This document shows positions 18,345 to 26,835 of a stretch of 64,000 nucleotides of DNA, piece after piece. The notes under the pieces were generated by a model, which saw only the letters and a list, made by a program, of their open reading frames with translations, was not told where the DNA came from and did not search any database. The DNA lies in NCBI RefSeq assembly GCF_004354015.1, contig NZ_SMRU01000008.1:115803-179802 (forward strand). Reading direction: 5' to 3'. The translations under genes and the position numbers were made by a program. The first letter of the stretch is position 1, and the number at the start of each line of letters is the position of its first letter. Source of the stretch: Arthrobacter terricola (GTDB lineage Bacteria > Actinomycetota > Actinomycetes > Actinomycetales > Micrococcaceae).

Positions 18345-19343
18345 CTAGCTGTCCTTGAGCGGTTTCCGCGCCAGCCAGGCAGCGACGATTGCGCCCGAGA
18401 CGTTGTGCCAGAGCGAGAACACCGCGGACGGCAGCGCGGCCAACGCCGTGAAGTGCGCCGTGGCCAACGTGGCGGCGAGGCCGGAATTCTGCATGCCAAC
18501 CTCGAAGGCAAGCGCGCGGCGGGCCTTGCTGTCGAGCCGGCCGAGCTTGCCCACGAGGTAGCCGAGCCCCAGCCCGAATCCGTTGTGCAGCACCACTGCC
18601 AGGAACACGATGCCGCTTGCGGCGACGATCTTGCTCGAGCTTCCGGCCACCACGACGGCCACAATGAGGGAGATCACGACGGCGGACGCCCAGGGAAGCG
18701 CGGGCAGAACCTTGTTGACGAGCTTCTTGAGGAAGAGACGGGCAGCCAGGCCTCCGAGGACCGGGAGGAGCACCGTCTTGACGATGTCCAGGACCATTGA
18801 GCCAGCGTCGATATTCAGGAAGGAACCGGCCAGGAAGAACACCAGCAACGGCGTCACGATCGGCGCAATGAGCGTGGAGACGGACGCGACGGCAACGGAC
18901 AGCGCAACATCGCCCTTGGCCAGGAACGCCATGACATTGGAAGCGGTTCCGGAGGGCGCACAGCCCACCAGGATCAAGCCCACGGCCAATTGCGGTTCAA
19001 GGTTGAGCGCGACCGCGATCAGCCAACCCGCTCCGGGCATGATGACGTAGTGGGCAATGATGCCAAGCACCACAGCCCAGGGCCGCTTGGCAACTGATGC
19101 GAAGTCGGGTGGCGTGAGGGTGAGGCCCATGCAGAACATGATCACGCCAAGGAGGTAAGGCACGCTCGGTGCCAATGGCTTGAAGGTATCCGGGATGAGG
19201 AAGCCGACCACGCCTGCCAGCACTACGAGGAGCGGAAACACCGTGACGGCGATCCTGGCGACCTTGGCTTCCGCGGCCAGGGCAGGGTTCGCGATGTGGG
19301 CTTCCCGTTCGGTTTCACTGGGGTTGGTTGTTGCCTCAAGCAT
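18345..19343 (-). CDS. Bile acid:sodium symporter (BASS) family transporter
   Basis: Membrane transporter of 332 aa with about nine to ten hydrophobic helices. Family signatures are visible: MGLTLTPPDF after helix 2, GCAPSGTASNVM in the substrate crossing, and FEVGMQNSGLAA in the second crossing. Bacterial members move organic anions such as pantoate, 2-keto acids or steroids with sodium; the substrate here cannot be told from sequence. It is convergent with the LacI-like gene, with only 3 bp between stops. The start is the ATG at 19343. Confidence 0.9.
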   Translation of the reverse strand: MLEATTNPSETEREAHIANPALAAEAKVARIAVTVFPLLVVLAGVVGFLIPDTFKPLAPSVPYLLGVIMFCMGLTLTPPDFASVAKRPWAVVLGIIAHYVIMPGAGWLIAVALNLEPQLAVGLILVGCAPSGTASNVMAFLAKGDVALSVAVASVSTLIAPIVTPLLVFFLAGSFLNIDAGSMVLDIVKTVLLPVLGGLAARLFLKKLVNKVLPALPWASAVVISLIVAVVVAGSSSKIVAASGIVFLAVVLHNGFGLGLGYLVGKLGRLDSKARRALAFEVGMQNSGLAATLATAHFTALAALPSAVFSLWHNVSGAIVAAWLARKPLKDS

Positions 19344-19460
19344 TCTTCCATCGTGGCATCACGTCAGGGCGGGCTTCCAATCCGTGACCCGCTGCAGATG
19401 AATATGTCAGATGACCGGCATTTCTACGAGATCAGCGCCGGGGAATCAACGCAAGCTTTG

Positions 19461-20561
19461 CTATTTGGTCAGGCGATACCGCTCAATCTGCTTGAGCCGC
19501 CGCTGGAGGCTGTCCCTCCGGGGGTGGGGGACGACGTCGGGGGCCTCGGCGGTGAGCTCGATGTGTTCGGTGCCGTACTGCCACAGCAGGAGGTCGTCCA
19601 GGAGGCGGTCCGGCCCGGGGGAATAACGGTGGTCCAAGGCTTTGCGGACCTCGGTAATCCGATTGGCGCTCAGGAGCCCGGCAAGCTCGACGGTCTTGTT
19701 CAGTCCGTGTGCCGCAAGGAGCTCCGCAGCCCATCCCCAGTCATCATCGACTTTACGGTCAACATGGGGGAGAAGCGTACGCCAGACGTCACGAACGCGA
19801 TTGGGAGTGAGCGGCATGGAGCCTTCGCCCTCGAGGTCCCAATAGCCGCGGACCTCTTCGTAGCGTTCGTGGAGGTCGGCAAAAGCGCTCTCCACTGTTT
19901 CCAGCATGGCCGCGGTAGCCGTGAACTGGCGATCGAAGTGGGGCGTCCAAGCGCGCGGGTCCACGGCCTTGAAGCGGATATCGTGCTCGATCTCGCTCCA
20001 GGCGTGGGCGAACACAGTGCGGATCTGGCATTCGAAGAAGTAGCTGCCATTCGTGGGAATGTCCGGATTGAAGACCTGCTGGTAGGCCCTCACGGATTCG
20101 TTTTGGATGGTCCGGAGGATGAGGTGCCGGCTGGAGTATCCGTAAGTACCGGACTCGATGGAGCCGATGTCCTTCTCTCGGTCACCGCGGCAATCGAAAA
20201 GCTGGCGCTGGCGCTTGATTAGGTTGGCCACCGCGGCGTTTTCGGCCGGAAGCTTGGTGATAACGCGCAAGCCCACCATGTCGTTCAACGTGCGGAAGGG
20301 GTCAGGGAACTTCAGCACCCGCGGACCGCCGTCCAGGGGCACCTCAGTGCGGGAAATCTTCTCCCGGAAGGACTCCACCGTCTTGGTGCGTCCCGTGACG
20401 AAAAGGGGAACCGATTCACTGTCCTTGAGCATGTCCCGGAGGGTCAGCAGGACGTCGCGCGTCACGAGTTTCAAGGCAGGCCGGACGCGTTCGTAGAGCT
20501 CAACATTCGCATGTACGGATTCGCGCAGCTGAGGATCCAAGCTGTCCCAATTGCTAGCCAT
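19461..20561 (-). CDS. RelA/SpoT-domain protein, probable single-domain alarmone synthetase
   Basis: Protein of 366 aa with one RelA/SpoT nucleotidyltransferase domain (about 40-220) and no HD hydrolase, TGS or ACT domain. Substrate and catalytic motifs look intact: TGRTKTVESFREK, NDMVGLRVI, YGYSSRHLILR and ECQIRTVFAHAWSEIEHDI. About 140 C-terminal residues match no domain I know. Such stand-alone enzymes make (p)ppGpp, and some subfamilies are toxins that pyrophosphorylate tRNA or make ppApp. The ATG at 20561 is used; its GGAGG lies only 1 nt upstream, so a TTG seven codons later is a possible alternative. Divergent from the hydrolase gene. Confidence 0.82.
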   Translation of the reverse strand: MASNWDSLDPQLRESVHANVELYERVRPALKLVTRDVLLTLRDMLKDSESVPLFVTGRTKTVESFREKISRTEVPLDGGPRVLKFPDPFRTLNDMVGLRVITKLPAENAAVANLIKRQRQLFDCRGDREKDIGSIESGTYGYSSRHLILRTIQNESVRAYQQVFNPDIPTNGSYFFECQIRTVFAHAWSEIEHDIRFKAVDPRAWTPHFDRQFTATAAMLETVESAFADLHERYEEVRGYWDLEGEGSMPLTPNRVRDVWRTLLPHVDRKVDDDWGWAAELLAAHGLNKTVELAGLLSANRITEVRKALDHRYSPGPDRLLDDLLLWQYGTEHIELTAEAPDVVPHPRRDSLQRRLKQIERYRLTK

Positions 20562-20682
20562 GCCTCCAAGCTTACGGGGGCGGGCCGACAGTTTCCGGAG
20601 GCGGGCGGTGCGGCCCGCGAACGGGTTCGGCTCCCGCCCGGGTCCTGTCCTTCGCGATAGGCTCGGCACAAAGGAGGACACG

Positions 20683-21495
20683 ATGAAGCGGCAGAAGTAC
20701 TACTACGGCGAGCACTCGAGTCAATGGGGCGAACTGTTCGCGCCGGACAACTCGCAAGGACCACACCGCAGTCGCACGGATGGCGTGGTGGTGGTGATCC
20801 ACGGAGGATATTGGCGTTCTCAATACGGCGCTGAACTCGGTGAGCCAATCGCCAAGGACCTCGCCGCACACGGAATCGCCGCATGGAACCTCGAATACCG
20901 CAGGGCCGGCAACGGCGGGGGCTGGCCGCACACATTCGAAGACATCCTGACGGGAATCGACCACCTTGGCGAGATCGCGGAAACGCACGGACTCAACCTG
21001 GACAAAGTAGTGGCGCTGGGCCACTCCGCGGGCGGTCACCTTGCAGTGTGGGCGGCTGGTCGCGAGAAGCTGTCCGGAATCGGGGCCGCCGACGCCGATC
21101 GGCAAATCCACCGGCACCAGAACGGCACGGCGGTGAAACTGTCCGGCGTCGTGAGTCAATCCGGGCTGTTGAACCTTGCGGATGCCGAGCGCCTCAACTT
21201 GAGTAACGGCGCCGTGGACAACCTCATGGGCGGCGATTCCGTAAGATACCCGAAACGGCATATATACGCGGACCCCATGAGCTCGCTTCCGCTGAAGGTG
21301 CCGATCTTTGCGGTCCACGCCGCGGCGGACGACGACGTCCCGTGCAGCCAGTCCGAGGCCTACGTTGCGGCCTCTACGGCTTCCGGCGGAGCCGCGCAAC
21401 TGCTTAAGGTGCCGGGGAACCACTACGACCTGATCGACCCCAGGGCCGTCGCATACAAGAAATGCCGGGAATTGGTGCAGCGCCTGCTCGTCTGA
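20683..21495 (+). CDS. Alpha/beta hydrolase, kynurenine-formamidase-like
   Basis: Hydrolase of 270 aa. The oxyanion motif HGGYW (residues 34-38), nucleophile elbow GHSAGG, an Asp in the DDDVP region and the late GNHYDL His make a plausible Ser-Asp-His triad. HGGYW is typical of eukaryotic-type arylformamidases and related carboxylesterases, so formylkynurenine hydrolysis is possible but not shown; no other kynurenine gene is nearby. The ATG at 20683 has a strong AAGGAGG site 5 nt upstream. It shares a short promoter region with the alarmone-synthetase-like gene. Confidence 0.82.
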   Translation: MKRQKYYYGEHSSQWGELFAPDNSQGPHRSRTDGVVVVIHGGYWRSQYGAELGEPIAKDLAAHGIAAWNLEYRRAGNGGGWPHTFEDILTGIDHLGEIAETHGLNLDKVVALGHSAGGHLAVWAAGREKLSGIGAADADRQIHRHQNGTAVKLSGVVSQSGLLNLADAERLNLSNGAVDNLMGGDSVRYPKRHIYADPMSSLPLKVPIFAVHAAADDDVPCSQSEAYVAASTASGGAAQLLKVPGNHYDLIDPRAVAYKKCRELVQRLLV

Positions 21496-21562
21496 GTATG
21501 GCGTGCAAGTCACCGACGGTCATCGCGAGACGCGTGACACATTCGCGTGGCAGAGTTGTCCC

Positions 21563-22531
21563 ATGCTGACAGTCATAGGTGAAGCTCTGGTTGATGTGGT
21601 CCAGCGACCCTCGGGGGTAACAGCCCATGTGGGCGGCAGTCCGCTCAATGTCGCTGTGGGACTCGCCCGGCTGGACCATCCGGTCCAGTTCATCGGCCGT
21701 TTCGGCAAGGACACGTACGGGGATTCGATCGCAGCGCACTTGCGCTCAAGTTCCGTCATGGTTCCGTTGCCGCCCGACGAGAACCCGACCAGCGTGGCCA
21801 CCGCCCTGGTGAACGACGACGGCGCCGCCACATACACGTTCGAACTCGCCTGGGAGCTTCCCGGGCTCGCGGCGCGGTTGCCGTTCATGCTGCAAGGGAC
21901 GTCGCTCCTTCATACCGGCTCCATTGCCACCATGTTGGAGCCAGGTGCGGGGGAAGTCCTTGCCGCCGTCGAGCACGCCCACCCGAACGCCACCATCAGC
22001 TTCGACCCCAACTGCCGGCCCAGCATCATCGAGGACCGGGAGTATGCACGCGGCCACGTGGAGCGCTTCGTGGCCCTCGCCGACGTCGTGAAGGCGTCAG
22101 ACGAGGATCTCGAATGGCTCTACCCCGGCGTCGACGTCCTCGAATCCGCCCGACGCTGGCTGAAGCTGGGCGGCGATGGCGGGCCTGCGATCGTGGTGGT
22201 CACGAGGGGAGCGGAGGGCCCTTGGGGCGTCACCGCGGCCGGCGAGGCAAGCATCCGCGCCCCGAAAGTGGAGGTTGCGGACACTGTAGGCGCCGGCGAT
22301 TCGTTCATGGCGGCCCTCCTCTCGGCAGTCGTCGACCACGGACTCGCAGGCGCGCAGAACCGCGAGGAACTCCGCGGAATTTCGCTTGGAATCCTCGAAG
22401 GGATACTCGACCATGCAGCGCGGGCCGCCGCCGTCACGGTCTCCCGACCCGGTGCTAACCCGCCTACGCGCGCCGAACTCAATGCGCTCAACCAGCCAGA
22501 ACCCGAGGCCAACGTGGAAAGGCAGCCATGA
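21563..22531 (+). CDS. PfkB-family carbohydrate kinase
   Basis: Ribokinase-fold sugar kinase of 322 aa. Recognisable parts are the N-terminal GEALVD strand, HVGGSPLNVAVGLARLD (first PfkB signature, substrate side), SFDPNCRP and the ATP/anion-hole motif DTVGAGDSFMAALL, whose Asp (DTVGAGD) is the catalytic base. The pattern is closest to fructokinases, but the sugar is inferred. The ATG at 21563 has only a weak ribosome site. The stop overlaps the next gene as ATGA. Confidence 0.88.
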   Translation: MLTVIGEALVDVVQRPSGVTAHVGGSPLNVAVGLARLDHPVQFIGRFGKDTYGDSIAAHLRSSSVMVPLPPDENPTSVATALVNDDGAATYTFELAWELPGLAARLPFMLQGTSLLHTGSIATMLEPGAGEVLAAVEHAHPNATISFDPNCRPSIIEDREYARGHVERFVALADVVKASDEDLEWLYPGVDVLESARRWLKLGGDGGPAIVVVTRGAEGPWGVTAAGEASIRAPKVEVADTVGAGDSFMAALLSAVVDHGLAGAQNREELRGISLGILEGILDHAARAAAVTVSRPGANPPTRAELNALNQPEPEANVERQP

Positions 22532-23052
22532 GCTACGCAGACCTCCCCAAGGTGCCGTCCTTCGGCATCACGAGCGAATCGCTCAAGGACGGAGCCACGC
22601 TGAGCCCTGCGCAAACCAGCAAGCGGTTCGGCGTAGCTGGCGGCAAGGACGAATCGCCCCACGTGAGCTGGAGCGGGGCGCCCGCGGGCACCAAGAGCTT
22701 TGTCCTCACCGTCTTCGACCCCGATGCCCCCAGGGCCGGCGGCTATTGGCACTGGGCCCTCGTCAACGTTCCTGCTGGAATCGATTCTCTGCCGGCGGGC
22801 GCGGGCGTGGAGAATGGTCCGGACCTGCCTGCGGGTGCCTTCCAGTTGAAGAACGACGCCGGATTCGCCGGCTATTTGGGCGCCGCGCCTCCGCCCGGGC
22901 ACGGTCCGCACCGGTACATCGTGGCCGTGCACGCCGTGGATGTAGAGGACCTTGGCCTTGGCGCCGGTGCGACCCTGGACGCACTTGTGGGGAAGCTGGC
23001 ATCCCATAGCGTCGGCCGCGCGAGCATCACGGGCCGCTTCGAACGCCGCTAG
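22528..23052 (+). CDS. YbhB/YbcL-type PEBP-family protein
   Basis: Phosphatidylethanolamine-binding-protein fold of 174 aa, cytoplasmic (no signal peptide). Conserved pieces are SPHVSWSGAP, the ligand-site FDPDAPRAGGYWHWALVNVP and GHGPHRYIV. Bacterial members have unclear roles. It is translationally coupled to the PfkB kinase by an ATGA overlap, so the two probably share an operon. Confidence 0.9.
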   Translation: MSYADLPKVPSFGITSESLKDGATLSPAQTSKRFGVAGGKDESPHVSWSGAPAGTKSFVLTVFDPDAPRAGGYWHWALVNVPAGIDSLPAGAGVENGPDLPAGAFQLKNDAGFAGYLGAAPPPGHGPHRYIVAVHAVDVEDLGLGAGATLDALVGKLASHSVGRASITGRFERR

Positions 23053-23099
23053 GGGGCCTCGGCGCGGGGCCGTCCCCAGAGCCCACGTAGACTGACATA

Positions 23100-23909
23100 A
23101 TGCGGCTCGTAGCAAGTGACATTGACGGAACCATCCTTGGCCATGACGGCAAGATCAGCAGCCGCACCATCCGCGCTTTCCATGCCTGCCGGGATGCCGG
23201 GATCGAGGTTGTTTTCGTGACGGGCAGGCCTCCGCGGTGGCTTTACCCGCTGCGGGAGCAGATGGGGCACGCTGGAACGGTCATTTGTTCCAACGGCGCC
23301 GTGGTGTGGGACCTTGAGGCCGAGCAGCTGATTTCCGCGAAGACCTTGAGCCTCGAATCCGTGCTCGAGGCGCGTCGGATCATCAAGGACCTGCGCCCCG
23401 ACTCCTTGTTCGCTACGGAAACCCTCACCGGATTCCACCTTGAACCGGGCTTCATCGAGAACGAGACCAGCGAGCTCCTGGCCGAGTTCACCCCCGCGCC
23501 GTTGACGGAGACGCTCACAGCGGATGACGCCGTCGTGAAGTTCCTCGCCGTCACCCGGACCGGCACCCCGGACGATTTCCTCGCCCAGGTGCAGCCCGCC
23601 GTCGCGCACCTCGTGGCGACCACCCACTCAGCCCCGCGGACCGCACTCCTTGAGATGTCCGCCCTCGGCATCAACAAAGCCGTGACCCTGGCCGATTTCG
23701 CGGCGTCCAGGGGCATCGGCGCCGCTGACGTGGTGGCTTTCGGCGATATGCCCAACGACGTCGAGATGCTGCGTTGGGCGGGCGACGGCTACGCGATGGC
23801 CAGCGGCCACCCTGAGGCAATTAGCGCCGCCGGGCAGCAGGCACCCCATTTCGACGACGACGGCGTGGCCCAGATCCTCGAGGCAAAGCTCGCCGCGCTA
23901 CGGGTCTGA
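23100..23909 (+). CDS. HAD-superfamily Cof-type phosphatase
   Basis: Haloacid-dehalogenase hydrolase of 269 aa. Motif I is DIDGT near the N-terminus (nucleophile Asp7), motif II is FVTGRP, a Lys sits in GINKA, and motif IV is FGDMPNDVEML. The C2-type cap lies between motifs II and III. Such enzymes dephosphorylate sugar phosphates or flavin intermediates; the substrate is unknown. It follows the PEBP gene by 47 bp. A second member of this family is at 43.6 kb. Confidence 0.9.
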   Translation: MRLVASDIDGTILGHDGKISSRTIRAFHACRDAGIEVVFVTGRPPRWLYPLREQMGHAGTVICSNGAVVWDLEAEQLISAKTLSLESVLEARRIIKDLRPDSLFATETLTGFHLEPGFIENETSELLAEFTPAPLTETLTADDAVVKFLAVTRTGTPDDFLAQVQPAVAHLVATTHSAPRTALLEMSALGINKAVTLADFAASRGIGAADVVAFGDMPNDVEMLRWAGDGYAMASGHPEAISAAGQQAPHFDDDGVAQILEAKLAALRV

Positions 23910-24013
23910 GCGGCGCGCAGGACCGCAACCGTTTACACAGCTTCAGTCCAACTTCCGTTCAACTCGTCCCCCTAGGCTCAAGCAGTAGCCGAATTCGACC
24001 ATAGGGGGACACG

Positions 24014-24262
24014 ATGGCCAAGAGGAAGACAACGGGGTGGTCCGACGCCCCCGTTCGCCGTGCCATTCCGGCCGAACATTGGAAGCAATTGCGCCGCGGC
24101 GACCGCGTACGCGTCACGATCGCGCCCGGCTTCGAAAACCCGGGCCAGGTGGACGCCGTTTCCGTTGACCACACCGTGGTCTGGGTGAACCTCGACGGCG
24201 GACGCGGACGCACGCTGGTGCATTGCGGAGACGGCGTGGAGATTGTCCCGCAGGAATCCTGA
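24014..24262 (+). CDS. Small conserved-looking protein of unknown function
   Basis: I do not recognise this 82-aa protein. It has a basic N-terminus (MAKRKTTGW) and a beta-rich remainder with alternating hydrophobic residues (RRGDRVRVTI, TVVWVNLDG, RTLVHCGDGVEIV) that could form an SH3-like barrel. A clear AGGGGGA ribosome site lies before the ATG, and codon use matches the neighbours, so the gene is likely real. It precedes the glycerophosphodiesterase gene by 40 bp. Confidence 0.7.
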   Translation: MAKRKTTGWSDAPVRRAIPAEHWKQLRRGDRVRVTIAPGFENPGQVDAVSVDHTVVWVNLDGGRGRTLVHCGDGVEIVPQES

Positions 24263-24302
24263 CTTGACCGATGGCTCTGCGGCGGCAGGTTACGCTACCC
24301 GT

Positions 24303-25088
24303 GTGAGCCAGAACTTGCCCTTTTTCACCCGATCTGACGGCCGGACCGGACCGCTTGCCTTCGCCCATCGGGGGTTTTCGCCCGATGGATTGGAAAACTC
24401 GGCTGCTGCCTTCAAGGCAGCCCTCGATCTCGGATTCACGCACCTGGAAACCGACGCCCGCACAACGGCGGACGGCACCGTCCTGCTCTTTCACGATGAA
24501 ACCTTGGACCGCGTCACGGACGGCCACGGCACCATCTCCGACCTTGCCGCCGACGATATCGCCAAAACACGCATTAAGGGCATGGAAAGCATTCCCCTGT
24601 TGGCGGATGTCCTGGCCGAATTCCCCCAAGCCCGGCTCAATATCGACGTCAAGGATTGGCACACGGTGGAACCGCTCGCCGGGGTGGTCGAAAAGCTCCA
24701 GGCACATGACCGAGTGTTGATCGCGAGCTTTTCCGACCGGCGTCGGCGGGCCGTCCTGCGCTTGCTGAGCCGCCGCACGGCTTCATCCGCGGGCATTCTG
24801 TTCAACGCACTTTTCGTGCTGCTCGGGCCGCTGCTTCCAGACCCCTGGCTGCTCAAGATCATGCACGACGTCGATGCGCTCCAAGTGCCTGCCCGGTACG
24901 GATCCCTCCCTGTTGTGACGCCGCGCTTTGTGCGTCGGGCGCACCGTTTGGGGCTACAGATACATGTCTGGACAATCAACGATCCCGCCGAGATGGACAG
25001 GTTGCTCGACCTCGGCGTCGACGGCTTGGTCACGGACCGGGCGGATCGGCTGAAGACTGTCCTCCAGGACCGGAACCAGTGGTGGTGA
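24303..25088 (+). CDS. Glycerophosphodiester phosphodiesterase
   Basis: Splits glycerophosphodiesters into an alcohol and glycerol 3-phosphate. The 261-aa TIM-barrel has the catalytic HRG in FAHRGFSPDGLENS, the metal-binding ETDAR (E-x-D), HDE in LLFHDETLDR, and the late IHVWTIND and GVDGLVTD strands. There is no signal peptide, so it acts in the cytoplasm on imported or turned-over lipid head groups. GTG at 24303 is used; an in-frame TTG at 24264 is a possible alternative. Its 3' end overlaps the convergent sigma-factor gene by 59 bp. Confidence 0.92.
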   Translation: MSQNLPFFTRSDGRTGPLAFAHRGFSPDGLENSAAAFKAALDLGFTHLETDARTTADGTVLLFHDETLDRVTDGHGTISDLAADDIAKTRIKGMESIPLLADVLAEFPQARLNIDVKDWHTVEPLAGVVEKLQAHDRVLIASFSDRRRRAVLRLLSRRTASSAGILFNALFVLLGPLLPDPWLLKIMHDVDALQVPARYGSLPVVTPRFVRRAHRLGLQIHVWTINDPAEMDRLLDLGVDGLVTDRADRLKTVLQDRNQWW

Positions 25089-26325
25089 GGGCCTTGGCGC
25101 GCGCCTCCAGGAACGAGCGCTCGGCGTCGTTGTCCGTGCGTTCCCGCGCCTCGAGATAGGCGGCCGCCGCCTCTTTGGTGCGGCCGAGCCGCCGCAACAG
25201 CTCCGCTTTCACGGCGTGGAACAGGTAGTAGCTCCCCAGTTCAAGGCGCTCGACGGCGGCAAGCCCCGCCGCTGGTCCGTCCACCTCCGCGAGGGCAATG
25301 GCCCGGTTCAGGGCCACCACAGGCGTCGGCTCGACGGCGAGGAGCTGCTCGTAGAGCGCGAGGACTTGGCGCCAATCCGTCTCTTCCAGGGTGGCGGCGT
25401 CGCCGTGCACCGCGTTGATGGCTGCTTGGATTTGGTAGGGTCCCGGCATATTCCGCTTCAGGCATTGACGCACGAGCGATTGGCCCTCTGCAATCAGTTC
25501 GCTGTTCCACAGGCTCCGGTCCTGGTCGGCGAGAAGGACGAGGCCGCCGTCGGGACCTGTCCGCGCACGCCGGCGGGCATCCAGCAAGAGCATGAGCGCC
25601 AGCAATCCCTTGGCCTCCGGCTCGTCCGGCATGAGATCCACGATGAGCCGTCCGAGGCGGATCGCCTCGCGGCATAGATCCTCGCGCACCAGACCCGTGC
25701 CGGAACTCGCCGCGTATCCCTCGTTGAAGATGAGGTAGGCCACGGCCAGCACTGATGACAGCCTGGCGGGCAGCTCAGCTCCGCTCGGGATCCGGTAGGG
25801 GATGCGGGCGTCGCGGATTTTCGCCTTCGCGCGGACCAGGCGCTGGGCCATGGTGGGCTCGGGAATCAGGAACGCGCGGGCGATTTCGGCGGTGGTCAGC
25901 CCGCCCAGGAGCTTGAGCGTCAAAGCCACTTGTGCAGCCCGGTTTAGGGCCGGGTGGCAACAAGTAAAGATGAGCCGCAGTTGGTTGTCCTCCACGGCGT
26001 CCGCCTCCACAGTGTTTTCGATCAACACAGTCTCTTCGTTCAGCGCGGCGTCTTCGCTCCGGAGGAGAGCCGACCGGGCTATCTTGTCCCGGCCGCTCGC
26101 CTCCCGGCGCAAGTGGTCGATGGCCCGGTTCCGGGCCGTCGTGATGATCCATCCGGCTGGACTAGGCGGCAACCCGGCGTCCGGCCAGCGCGCAACCGCC
26201 TCCGCGAATGCGTCCTGGACCGCGTCCTCGGCTGCGTCGATGCTGCCCAGGACACGGACCAGCACTGCCACGGAGCGTCCATACTCCTGACGGAATATTT
26301 CTCCGATCTCGGAAATATGGACCAC
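25030..26325 (-). CDS. ECF42-type RNA polymerase sigma factor with TPR-like C-terminal extension
   Basis: Sigma-70 factor of 431 aa. Regions 2 (DAAEDAVQDAFAEAVARWP) and 4 (GGLTTAEIARAFLIPEPTMAQRL) fill the first 190 residues. The remaining 240 residues (DUF6596 and TPR-like helices, with the LIFNEGYAAS motif) are typical of group ECF42, which has no anti-sigma factor and may be controlled through this extension. The GTG start lies 7 bp after the DGPF/YCII gene stop, the usual ECF42 partnership. Targets are unknown; in other actinobacteria they often include DGPF genes. Confidence 0.9.
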   Translation of the reverse strand: MVHISEIGEIFRQEYGRSVAVLVRVLGSIDAAEDAVQDAFAEAVARWPDAGLPPSPAGWIITTARNRAIDHLRREASGRDKIARSALLRSEDAALNEETVLIENTVEADAVEDNQLRLIFTCCHPALNRAAQVALTLKLLGGLTTAEIARAFLIPEPTMAQRLVRAKAKIRDARIPYRIPSGAELPARLSSVLAVAYLIFNEGYAASSGTGLVREDLCREAIRLGRLIVDLMPDEPEAKGLLALMLLLDARRRARTGPDGGLVLLADQDRSLWNSELIAEGQSLVRQCLKRNMPGPYQIQAAINAVHGDAATLEETDWRQVLALYEQLLAVEPTPVVALNRAIALAEVDGPAAGLAAVERLELGSYYLFHAVKAELLRRLGRTKEAAAAYLEARERTDNDAERSFLEARAKALTTTGSGPGGQSSADPPGP

Positions 26326-26332
26326 GGCGGAA

Positions 26333-26683
26333 CTACTCCCGGTAGCCGGCGAACGGGCGGACTTCGATGGGAAGGGTGGTGGCCTCCGCGGCCTTTCGCG
26401 CCCATTCCAACGCCAGGTCCAGATCCGGAGCTTCGATCACCCACAAGCCGCCGACGTGTTCCTTGGCCTCCGCGAAGGGACCGTCGGTTGTGAGGACTTC
26501 GCCGTCTTTCACTCGAACCACGGTGGCTGTATCCGCCGGGTGAAGGCCTCCCGTGAAGACCCACGCCCCGGCGTCGCGCATTTCCTGGTTCAGGACGTCG
26601 AGGTCCGCCATGATCTTGTTCAGAACAGCGGGTTCCGGAACGGGACCGTCGGGCTGGTAGATGCTGAGCAGGTAGCGTGACAT
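26333..26683 (-). CDS. DGPF/YCII-related domain protein
   Basis: Small protein of 116 aa with the DGPF signature in VLTTDGPFAEAKEHVGGLWVIEA. The fold is ferredoxin-like and related to YCII; the biochemical role is unknown. The family is strongly linked to ECF42 sigma factors, as here. The ATG at 26683 is set by an AGGAGG site 7 nt upstream; an upstream extension is rejected. It is first in a two-gene operon. Confidence 0.9.
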   Translation of the reverse strand: MSRYLLSIYQPDGPVPEPAVLNKIMADLDVLNQEMRDAGAWVFTGGLHPADTATVVRVKDGEVLTTDGPFAEAKEHVGGLWVIEAPDLDLALEWARKAAEATTLPIEVRPFAGYRE

Positions 26684-26835
26684 AACTGTTCCTCCTTGGG
26701 TTGTGGCGCGGGTACCTTGCCTGCGCCTCACCCCTTATACGAACGGCGTGTGCTGTTTTCGACATCTCCAGGTCAAGAAGTCGCAAAAAGCTCACCGTCT
26801 GCGAAAAAGCATAGTTCCGCTGGCAGGATTGGATC

